Below, one piece after another: positions 8,114 through 15,649 of a stretch of DNA of 64,000 nt (its first letter is position 1; the number at the start of each line of letters is the position of its first letter). The notes beneath the pieces are model-generated. The model ran no database searches. It was not told the origin of the DNA and was given only the letters and a program-made list of their open reading frames with translations. Source of the stretch: JBDTVS01 sp040007095 (GTDB taxonomy: Bacteria > Acidobacteriota > Vicinamibacteria > Vicinamibacterales > CAVVIG01); the NCBI GenBank assembly GCA_040007095.1, contig JBDTVS010000027.1, positions 1 to 64,000 on the forward strand, given 5' to 3'. Both the position numbers and the translations under genes were made by a program.

Positions 8114-11100
8114 TCATCCTTGAATGTAGTGTCCGGCTTCAGCCGGACCGTTGCGTGTGGTCCCGTGTCCCCTCGAGCGGTCGAGCGCACGCGACCACCA
8201 CCAGCCGAGGAACAGGACCACGACGGCCGCGATAGCCGTTCCGACGAGCACGCCAGGCACCGGCCGCTGCGCGACCCGACCCAGCGCCTCGCTCGCCGCC
8301 ATGGTGCCGATGGCCACCGGCACCATCGTCAGATCGAACCGCAGCAGCGTCACGTACGCGGCCACCAGACCAACGGCCGTGACGAAACCAGCCGCCAGCC
8401 AGCCGGCATAGTGCGATCCCGCCGGCACGCCCGCGGCCAGCAGTCCGACGAGCGCCAGGGCCGCGCACGATGTCGCGCGCCAACGTGTCCAGCCGGACGT
8501 CACGTGATCGATAGCGGTCAGCATCGACAGGATCACCGCCATTCGCGTCAGCAGTCCGGTGATCGGACCGATCGCCACCTGTACGATGGGTGCAAGCGTC
8601 CCCAACGACGAGAGGTCGGTGGTGGCGGCCCACTCCGGCGTCCGCAGCCACGTGGCTGCCGCTGCGATGCCCGCGGCGAACAGTCCGGCCGCCGCGCCGA
8701 GTGATATCACGTCGCCGGACGGCAGCCAGTTGGATCGCGACAATCGCCTGGGCACCGCGCCCAACGCGAGCCCGATCAGTACGGCCATGATCGTCAGGCC
8801 GACCAGACCGGTGGCGGCCACGCCGCCAATCGCCACGGGCAGCGGTGCGACGGTGGGCAGCGCCGCCAGCAGCGTTGGCCAGGTATTGGCGGCCGCGATC
8901 GTCGACGCGACGAGCATCAGTCCCGCGCCGGCGACGAACAACCGCGGCGTGAAGCGCCGTTGGCTCCACGCCATCACGCCAAAGATGGCCGCGCCCACGA
9001 GCACGCCGCCGAAGACGAGGCCGATGAGGATCCGCAGAATCGTGTTGCGCGTGGCCGCGGCGCGCGCCTGCCGCTGCCAGTCGTCGGGCACATACACGAA
9101 CCGCCCGGCCGCCGCCACTTCGTCGCCCGCCATCTCGATCGCGACCCGAAGCTCGCCCTTCGGCAGCGCCTCGACGGTCTTGTCCAGAAACGTGAAGGTC
9201 CAGTCCGTCCGCGCTTTCAGCTTGGCGGGGCGCGCCGAGATCTCGCTCGCGTCTGCGCGCGCCACGTTCAATCCCAGTCTGTCGGCAATGGCAGCCACTG
9301 CCAGCCGGCGAGCCTCGTCCTCCGTGAGCGCCGCTCCCGGCCGCCCTTCCGGCAGCGTGTGGCGCACGGTGCGTACGTCTCCAGCCGCGGTCACGAAGAC
9401 CAGCCACTCCTCGGCGCGGTCGGCCACGTCGCCTTCGAAGGTGGCGACACGCACGCGCCATCGCGGCGCCGGCAAGTACACGCCGAGCAGTTGCTTTCTG
9501 CGCGCGTCGCCCGCCGTTTCAGCGACGAACTCGTGCGCATCTGCCCCTCCTTCATCCGGCACCGGCATGAACCGCCAGCGGCGGTCGAGTGCTGCGCCGC
9601 GCTGCTCGATCGCTCGCCGCGCGATGTCGGCGGCCTGCTGCCGTCCGATCGTCAGTCCGCCAGTGCCCTCGGACCGCACCGCCGCGATTGCGCACACGAG
9701 GAGTCCCGCGGCGCCCAGTCCGAACCAGACCGATTTCAGACGGGCGTCGAACACCAGCTGTGGAGCCGCGGATAGCGCCTCAGGACGGGCCGTCGCCGGA
9801 GGCGGCATCCAGGCGGCATTGCGATCGGAGCGCGCGAGGACCGTCCACTCGCGCGACTGCAGACGCCGCCAGAGGACGATCCACAGCGGCACGAGCGTCA
9901 TCGTCACGACCATCGCGCGCTGGAACCAGACGCCCGGAGCGGTGGTCAGGAAAATCGGCAGCGCGAACCAGACCACGTCGAAGGCGAAGTGCAGGACGAT
10001 GCCGGGCAGAAGACCCAAGTAGACGTAGAGCAGACCGAAGCCGATCGACGGGATCAGCAGCTCGACAGGCCGTGCGAATGAGGGCTGGTTGGGATACGGC
10101 GCATGGCCGGCCCCGAACACGATTGCCTGGACCATGAAGCCGAGGACGAGAAAGAGGTTGCGCTTGCCGAAGCGGTCGCCGATGAGCGCCGCCCCCGCCA
10201 GCGGGACGGCGCGGAACAACGACTCTTCCCAGAAGCCCGCCTGGAACGAGTTGGCGATTGCCGACAGCCACGGCGCGTAAGTGGCCAGCACGTCAGGGTG
10301 CAGCAGCGCCTCCGAGGGCGACCACCAGCCGAAGGTCCGAGTCGTGATCACGTAGAGCAGGACGTCGTAGGCGAAGAAGACGGCCACCAGGAGATAGCCG
10401 CCCATCGTGCGGCCGAGGATGGCCGTGGAACTGCCGGGGCCTTTTGACCAGACGCGCCAGAGCTGCGGATGCTCGCCAAACGCCCGGCGGGTCAGCGTCT
10501 CGGCGGCCATGAACGACAGCGCGAAGAAGAGCGACATACCGATGGCGGTCGCCGTCAGCACCGCGATCTGCTGGGCCATGAACGTGGCTCTCGGCAGGGC
10601 CGTGTCGTACGTCATCCACAACAGCGGGAACTCGTTGACCGAGGCCAGCACCTGCAGGAGTCCGACGAACGCTCCCCAGAACATCGCGTGACGCCACAAC
10701 ACGAAGCCCTTCCGGAGCATCACGAACAGGCCGATGCCGATGCCGCAGACGCCGTAGAGGAGGGCCAACGCGACGACCGACCCGATGCCGATCGCCTCGT
10801 TCGCCGACCGCATGCGCGCGTAGCGGCGGCTGAACGCTTCCGGAATCCTGATGAAGTGCGTGACTTCCGTCAGGCGATCTCCCGACACCACGAGGCGCAA
10901 GCGGTAACGGCCTTCGACCAGGGTCGGTGAGCGACGTTCGTACGTGAGGGTATGGTCGATGCGTCCGCCCAGTCGGCGCTCCTGGCCCTGCTCAATTGGC
11001 GCGAACAGCGTGAAGTCGACGCCCCAGCGCGCTGCCGCCTCCCGTTCCGCCGTCCGCCGCGCAGCGTCGGCGTCGAGTGCGGTGCCCGGAGTATCTTCCT

Positions 11101-11497
11101 TCAGCCGCTCCACGAATCCGTAGGCACGGCCCTCGGGGGTGAATCGGATCGTCGTCTCGTTGGTTTCCCCTTCCTTGAACTGACGGACGCGCCAGGTGTA
11201 GGCAGAATAAATGCCTTCGCGCAGCATGCGGGCGAAGACGTCTTTGCCGCCGCCTTCCAGCTCGACGAACGTCTGCGCCTCCTCGTCGCCGGCGAAGGAC
11301 GCCGCCTGGCGATAGTCGGCCGGCCCGCGGCCGTCGCGCATCATGATCGCGCGCGCCTCCGCGAGCGCCTGGTCGCGATTCATCGAGATGTCGAGCGCGA
11401 CGATCGGAAAGGCCTGCGGGAAATAGCGGATGCCGACGCCGGCCGCTCCGAGGGAGACGAGGGCGAACAGGACCCAGAACAACGGGCGCTTCACCAT
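8114..11497 (-). CDS. Giant CPBP-family intramembrane protease with two fused soluble/membrane modules
   Basis: 1127 residues with many membrane segments. The three CPBP (CAAX protease/bacteriocin-processing, Abi) motifs are intact: Glu424-Glu425...Arg429 in EESLFR, Phe461...His465 in FGAGH, and His503...Asp507 in HFAFD. The protein is 3-4 times the usual CPBP length. A periplasmic-type alpha/beta region followed by membrane helices occurs before the protease core (about residues 25-300) and again after it (about 560-800), in similar order: W-x-V-R, then an EDEARRLA-like helix, then a strand-rich part ending in (I/V)P(E/D)xFxR or VPDDWQRQ. The start has GAGAGG upstream. The last residues (GPAEAGHY) are read through a palindromic repeat. 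Probably an envelope protease; substrate unknown. Confidence 0.82.
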   Translation of the reverse strand: MVKRPLFWVLFALVSLGAAGVGIRYFPQAFPIVALDISMNRDQALAEARAIMMRDGRGPADYRQAASFAGDEEAQTFVELEGGGKDVFARMLREGIYSAYTWRVRQFKEGETNETTIRFTPEGRAYGFVERLKEDTPGTALDADAARRTAEREAAARWGVDFTLFAPIEQGQERRLGGRIDHTLTYERRSPTLVEGRYRLRLVVSGDRLTEVTHFIRIPEAFSRRYARMRSANEAIGIGSVVALALLYGVCGIGIGLFVMLRKGFVLWRHAMFWGAFVGLLQVLASVNEFPLLWMTYDTALPRATFMAQQIAVLTATAIGMSLFFALSFMAAETLTRRAFGEHPQLWRVWSKGPGSSTAILGRTMGGYLLVAVFFAYDVLLYVITTRTFGWWSPSEALLHPDVLATYAPWLSAIANSFQAGFWEESLFRAVPLAGAALIGDRFGKRNLFLVLGFMVQAIVFGAGHAPYPNQPSFARPVELLIPSIGFGLLYVYLGLLPGIVLHFAFDVVWFALPIFLTTAPGVWFQRAMVVTMTLVPLWIVLWRRLQSREWTVLARSDRNAAWMPPPATARPEALSAAPQLVFDARLKSVWFGLGAAGLLVCAIAAVRSEGTGGLTIGRQQAADIARRAIEQRGAALDRRWRFMPVPDEGGADAHEFVAETAGDARRKQLLGVYLPAPRWRVRVATFEGDVADRAEEWLVFVTAAGDVRTVRHTLPEGRPGAALTEDEARRLAVAAIADRLGLNVARADASEISARPAKLKARTDWTFTFLDKTVEALPKGELRVAIEMAGDEVAAAGRFVYVPDDWQRQARAAATRNTILRILIGLVFGGVLVGAAIFGVMAWSQRRFTPRLFVAGAGLMLVASTIAAANTWPTLLAALPTVAPLPVAIGGVAATGLVGLTIMAVLIGLALGAVPRRLSRSNWLPSGDVISLGAAAGLFAAGIAAAATWLRTPEWAATTDLSSLGTLAPIVQVAIGPITGLLTRMAVILSMLTAIDHVTSGWTRWRATSCAALALVGLLAAGVPAGSHYAGWLAAGFVTAVGLVAAYVTLLRFDLTMVPVAIGTMAASEALGRVAQRPVPGVLVGTAIAAVVVLFLGWWWSRALDRSRGHGTTRNGPAEAGHYIQG
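8131..8148. repeat. GTCCGGCTTCAGCCGGAC palindrome inside the 3' end of the protease gene
   Basis: An 8-base perfect stem with a two-base loop. It lies within the last codons of the CPBP gene and so encodes the C-terminal peptide NGPAEAGHY. The form resembles REP-type dispersed palindromes; I found only this copy in the window. Confidence 0.6.
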
Positions 11498-11725
11498 AGA
11501 GTTCCTCTCGGACGACCTGGCGATCCTGCGGTGTAGGGCTGATGTGTGCGAGTCTGCCAATGGTACGCTGACCGTCTTGTGAGGACCGGAGTCAGTTCCC
11601 GGCAAAACCTAGCATGGCTCAATGGTTCAGTGTCAACGAACGGTGGCCGAAAGACCGCAACCTGGGAAGCGGCTCTCGTGAAATCCGTGCCCCGCCGCGT
11701 CGCCCGCTCAGAGGCCACACTCAAG

Positions 11726-12271
11726 ATGACCCTGCTGATCTGATTCGTCCTATGCGTGGCAGCTCTTGTCTCGTTTGGATGTCGAAGCTCGGCGCCGCCC
11801 AACGAATCGTTGCCGCGACCGTCGACGGCTGCGGCGACCGAATCCTGTTTTCTTCTGTCTGCGCTCGGAGTCGGTGAAGTCCGTCGCGGCCCTTCGGAAG
11901 CGTGTCGAACCAGGATCACTCCAGCATCGACCTTCAAGGTGCCGCATACCCTTGCGGCCCTCGATTCCGGGGTGATCAGCGGTCCGAACGAGACGTTGGC
12001 GTACGACCGCAGGGGACAGTGGCCCGAGTCCGCGCGGCACGATCACGCGCTGGCCTCGGCACTGCGCAATTCAGTGGTGTGGTACTTCCAGCGCGTGGCT
12101 GAGCGACTGGGTCCGGCGCGTGAGCAGGCGCATCTGCGAAGGCTGGGCTACGGAAACATGGATTCCAGCAGCGGATTGACGACGTTTTGGATTGGCGGCT
12201 CGCTTCAGGTGACACCAGAGGAGCCGCAGTCGTTTTGGATCAAGCTGTACCAGAATCGCCGATGCGCATAG
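11726..12271 (+). pseudogene. Class D (OXA-type) beta-lactamase pseudogene
   Basis: The class D active-site series is clear: PASTFKVPHTL (S-x-x-K), then SVVWYFQ (S-x-V), then YGN, then SGLTTFWIGGSL. Two lesions make it non-functional. First, the ATG at 11726 starts MTLLI and meets an in-frame TGA; after that TGA the frame continues directly as FVLCVAALVSFGC, a lipoprotein-like signal peptide, so a single nonsense change splits the signal. Second, the protein ends 12 residues after EEPQSF, before the K-T/S-G motif and the last helices. The 3' part is replaced by a cytochrome c gene ending on the other strand. Intact relatives would hydrolyse beta-lactams in the periplasm. The 230 bases upstream hold no other gene. 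Confidence 0.82.
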
Positions 12272-12287
12272 CAGGCCGATCTGCTGC

Positions 12288-12719
12288 TCACTGTTTCACT
12301 TCCGACAGGCGGATCTGCGCGAGCTGCGCCAGACCGAGCTCCTGAGATCCGGCGGGAAGATCGTTCACCTGAAACAAGTACGCGAGGATGTCCAGATATC
12401 CGTCGTCGGTCAGCGTGGACGGATCATCGGCGGGCATCGTCGCCTTGACGTAGTCGAACAGGCGGCGCGCGTCCCACCCTTGGATGAACGCCTTGAACGG
12501 CTCACCGCGAAGAGGCGGCGCGCCGGTGTCGCCCGAGAGCGTCCCACTCAGATCGCCCTGGTGACATGCCGCGCAGGATGTCGTGTAACGGATCTTGCCT
12601 CGTTTGGCTTGATCCGCCGAATAGAACCCGTCTGGCGGAGGCCTGCTCGACGTTCTCGCCGCGCCTGTCGCTCTTGCGGCGAGCGCAAGTGCGAGGATGC
12701 CGACGAGGCGACCCTTCAC
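12288..12719 (-). CDS. Small secreted cytochrome c
   Basis: 143 residues with an N-terminal signal peptide (LVGILALALAARATG) and one haem-c site, CAACH, followed by a distal Met candidate in KATMPADDP. It starts at a GTG that overlaps the ankyrin gene stop (GTGA), so it is translationally coupled as the last gene of the four-gene operon. Very similar in layout to the cytochrome at 28302-28733 (both have a YTTSCAACH/YGRSCAACH type site and a C-terminal helix with ILAYLF/IITYLL). Probably carries electrons for a periplasmic oxidoreductase. Confidence 0.85.
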   Translation of the reverse strand: MKGRLVGILALALAARATGAARTSSRPPPDGFYSADQAKRGKIRYTTSCAACHQGDLSGTLSGDTGAPPLRGEPFKAFIQGWDARRLFDYVKATMPADDPSTLTDDGYLDILAYLFQVNDLPAGSQELGLAQLAQIRLSEVKQ

Positions 12720-14296
12720 GGTCCGGTGCTCGCCGTTGTCGCAGAGGACACCTGCAGGCCCTTCTTCTCCATCAGTTCCGCCAGCAGTGCGGCGGTGTCC
12801 AGATGCGGGTCGTTGAGCGCGCCGTCGACGTTGGCCATGCCGCGCAACGCCTCGTCACGGGGCGTGCGGCCTTGAGCGTTCTTGGCGTCCAGTCTGGCGC
12901 CGCCGTCGACCAGGAACCGGACGACGCCGTTGGCGCCGACCATGGCGGCGGCGTGCAAGGCGGTTTGCCCCGCGTCGTTCGCGGCGTTGAGGTCGGCACC
13001 TCGAGCCAGCAACAGGGTCATGGCTTGGATCGCAGTCTTCTCTTCGTCAGCACTCACGTGAAGGTCCGCCCCGTATTTCCGGCCGAGGCCGCCGGCCAGC
13101 GCCATCAGGGCGGTGACTCGACTCCTGGTCGCGAGATTTGGATCGGCTCCCTTCTCGAGGAGCAGTTGCATCGCCGCGAGGTCGGCATTCTTCGCCGCGC
13201 GGATGAACGGAGTCGTGCCGGCTCCCACCGCCCCGCCGAACGTGTTCTGTGCGGCGACTGCGTCGCCCTTCCATCCAGGCGGCGCCGACTTCAGCGTCGG
13301 GTTGGGAGCGGCGCCCCGCTCGAGCAGCAGCTTCGCGAGGTCGAGGCTGTCGAGTGTGCCCGTCGCTTGCGGTGCCGGCCGGTTCTGAATCCAGTCCAGG
13401 GAGTGCAGATCGATCGCCATGTACAGCGGTGTTCTGCCCGCGGCGTCCGCGGCATTCACGTTGGCGCGTTTCTCCACGAGCACCGCCGCCGTGTCGTAGT
13501 ACCCGTTGCGAATCGCCAGCAGCATCGGCGTGATGCCGTCAGGATCGCCCAGATTCAGATCGGCACCTGCGTCCGCGAGCACCCGCACCGCATCGGATGC
13601 GCCCTGTCTCGCGGCAAACAACAGGGGAGTCAGGCCGCCCTTGGGAAACGTGGTCAGCAGCGTCTGAAGCGCCGCCCCCTTTTTGTCGGTCCGGAAATCC
13701 GCGATCTCCCGTTTCGGCGCTGCCAGGACGGTCGCTCGCGCGTCGAGCGCGGCGCCCGCGTTGATCAACTCCTGAACGACGGCGCCATGATTTTCGGCGG
13801 CCGCCCACATCAAGGCGGTCTGCCCGTACCAGCGCTCCGTGGCGTTGACGTCCGCGCCGCCGGTCAGCAGCAGATGGACCGCCTCGACCCGTCCTGTCCG
13901 CGCCGCGATCATCAGCGCGGTCTCGCCTTCTGGTCCCGTGACGCGAGCGTCCGCGCCGGCCTTCAGCAACGCGTCGGTCGCGGCCACACTGCCCAGACCA
14001 GCGGCCAGCGCCAACGGGGTGACGCCGTACCGGTTCGTCGCATTTGCGTTCGCGCCCGCTCGAAGCAGCTGCGTCACCGTGGCAATGTCGTCGGCTCGAA
14101 CCGCCCAATGCAGCGCCGTCGTCCCGTCGACTTCGGGAACGTTCACGTCGACTCGTCGCTTGATGAGCGATTCGAGGGCCGCGCGGTCGCCTTCCCGCAC
14201 CGCCCTGGCGACCTGTGCATCACTGCCGCTGGCAACGCCCGCAGCGAGCAATAGAAGCGTCCCGACACAGCCGGCGATCGATCGTCTCTGGATCAT
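12716..14296 (-). CDS. Secreted ankyrin-repeat protein
   Basis: 526 residues: a signal peptide (IAGCVGTLLLLAAGVASG), then roughly ten ankyrin repeats with the usual G-x-TALHWA, LL-x-x-GAD and D-x-x-G-x-T-x-L spacing (for example TALHWAVRAD, TPLALAAGLG, TALMIAARTG, TALMWAAAEN, TALHAAAMVG). Ankyrin stacks bind other proteins; the partner here is unknown, but the conserved position just after DUF1552/DUF1592 suggests they act together. The start is the ATG with AAGGAG six bases upstream; an open extension upstream overlaps the DUF1552 gene and is rejected. Confidence 0.88.
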   Translation of the reverse strand: MIQRRSIAGCVGTLLLLAAGVASGSDAQVARAVREGDRAALESLIKRRVDVNVPEVDGTTALHWAVRADDIATVTQLLRAGANANATNRYGVTPLALAAGLGSVAATDALLKAGADARVTGPEGETALMIAARTGRVEAVHLLLTGGADVNATERWYGQTALMWAAAENHGAVVQELINAGAALDARATVLAAPKREIADFRTDKKGAALQTLLTTFPKGGLTPLLFAARQGASDAVRVLADAGADLNLGDPDGITPMLLAIRNGYYDTAAVLVEKRANVNAADAAGRTPLYMAIDLHSLDWIQNRPAPQATGTLDSLDLAKLLLERGAAPNPTLKSAPPGWKGDAVAAQNTFGGAVGAGTTPFIRAAKNADLAAMQLLLEKGADPNLATRSRVTALMALAGGLGRKYGADLHVSADEEKTAIQAMTLLLARGADLNAANDAGQTALHAAAMVGANGVVRFLVDGGARLDAKNAQGRTPRDEALRGMANVDGALNDPHLDTAALLAELMEKKGLQVSSATTASTGP

Positions 14297-14306
14297 GTTC
14301 GGCTCC

Positions 14307-15632
14307 TTACAGATCGACGCGGCCGGTGCTGTATCCCACCCGCTCTGCCGCAATGCCGAACTTGTCGACGATGCTCAGCAGCAGGTTTCCGCTCGGTTCC
14401 GGCGCATGCGCCTTGAGGTGTCGGCCGCCGGCAATCGTTCCCGTTCCGGTGCCGGCGACGAGATAGGGCAGGGCGATATGGCTGTGCACGTTGGCGTTGC
14501 CCATGCCGCTGCCGTACAGGATGACCGAGTGATCCAGCACCGATCCGTCGCCGTCGGGGATGGCCTGCAGCTTCTCCAGAAATTTGCCGAACAGGCTGAC
14601 GTGATAGGTGTTGATCTTCGCGAAGCGCGCCATCTTGTCCGCTTTGTTCTGGTGGTGCGACAGCCCATGATGCGGCTCGTCCACGCCGATTTGCGGATAG
14701 GTGCGATTGTGCAGATCGCGCGCCATCATGAACGTGAACACGCGCGTGATGTCCGCCTGGTAGGCGATCGCGAGCAGGTCGAACATCAGCGCGACATGCT
14801 CTTCAAAATCGTCGGGCACGCCGATTGGCGCCGTGGGAACCGCCAGGTCGGTGGTGGTGTTCTGCTCGGAGCGCTGGATCCGGCGCTCGATTTCGCGCAG
14901 GTCTTCCAGGTACGCGCCCAGCCTCACACGGTCGCCGGCGCCCAGGCCGTGCTGCAACGCGGTCGCCGATGCCGACACCGAATCGAGGATGCTGCGCCGT
15001 GTCCGCATGCGTTCCAGTCGCTGGTCGAGCGTCCCGGCGCCGCCGAACAGCCGCTCGAAGACGACGCGGGGGTTGATTTCCATGGGCAGCGGCGCGGTCG
15101 GTCCGGCCCACGCGATCGTGTTCATGTAGGTGCAGCTGTACCCCACGTCGCACGCGCCGACAAATCCGGTGAAGTCTTCCGTCGCGAGCTCGAGCGAGGG
15201 GAAGGGCGTGCTCTGGCCGATCGCTTTCGCGATGATCTGATCGATGGTCGTCTCGTTCCGGACGTCGACGCCTTCGGTCTTTTTCGGCGAGATGCCCGTC
15301 AGCCACATGGCGGGCGCCGTCGCGTGCCCGCCGGCCGCGAGATCCTTGGGACCGTCGAGCCCACTGACGACACACAGATGCTGGCGCAGCGGTTCGAGCG
15401 GCTTCAAGATGGGCGAGAAATCAAACCCCGCGCCTTCCCGCGCCGGCGTCCATTGATCGAGGATCTTGCCGTGGGGCACATAGACCGCCCCGAATCGGCG
15501 CACCGGGTTGGCCGCCGTCTTGGCCGTGGCCGTCAGCGCGGGTACCATCGCCTCGAGCAGCGGGAGCGCCATGCTGACGCCCACGCCGCGCAGGAACGTC
15601 CGGCGGGGCAACGACATCTTGGTGATGAACAT
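14307..15632 (-). CDS. DUF1552 family Tat-exported protein
   Basis: 441 residues. The N-terminus is typical of DUF1552: SLPRRTFLRGVGVSMALPLL, a twin-arginine-like signal, followed by RFGAVYVPHGKI. It has the conserved HATAPAMWLTG and DEPHHGLSHHQNK histidine-rich segment, and YGSGMGNANVHSH near the C-terminus, resembling the DUF1501/alkaline-phosphatase-like fold. The start ATG has CTGGAGAAAC upstream. It begins 17 bases after the DUF1592 stop and is followed by the ankyrin gene after 10 bases. DUF1552 and DUF1592 are a conserved pair in Planctomycetota and Acidobacteriota; biochemical role unproven. Confidence 0.9.
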   Translation of the reverse strand: MFITKMSLPRRTFLRGVGVSMALPLLEAMVPALTATAKTAANPVRRFGAVYVPHGKILDQWTPAREGAGFDFSPILKPLEPLRQHLCVVSGLDGPKDLAAGGHATAPAMWLTGISPKKTEGVDVRNETTIDQIIAKAIGQSTPFPSLELATEDFTGFVGACDVGYSCTYMNTIAWAGPTAPLPMEINPRVVFERLFGGAGTLDQRLERMRTRRSILDSVSASATALQHGLGAGDRVRLGAYLEDLREIERRIQRSEQNTTTDLAVPTAPIGVPDDFEEHVALMFDLLAIAYQADITRVFTFMMARDLHNRTYPQIGVDEPHHGLSHHQNKADKMARFAKINTYHVSLFGKFLEKLQAIPDGDGSVLDHSVILYGSGMGNANVHSHIALPYLVAGTGTGTIAGGRHLKAHAPEPSGNLLLSIVDKFGIAAERVGYSTGRVDL

Positions 15633-15649
15633 CAGAGTTTCTCCAGCTG

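Noticed and set aside
8559..10022. Plus-strand open frame of about 487 codons over the CPBP gene
   Set aside because: Ser/Thr/Arg/Ala-rich product without domains, opposite a multi-span membrane protein with intact catalytic motifs.
11741..11743. TGA in the beta-lactamase signal peptide as a recoded (selenocysteine) codon
   Set aside because: It lies in a signal peptide where no such residue is needed, there is no sign of a recoding element, and the gene also lacks its 3' end.
11614..11877. Plus-strand frame of about 87 codons before the beta-lactamase
   Set aside because: Overlaps the beta-lactamase remnant in another frame, Arg-rich, no recognisable domain.
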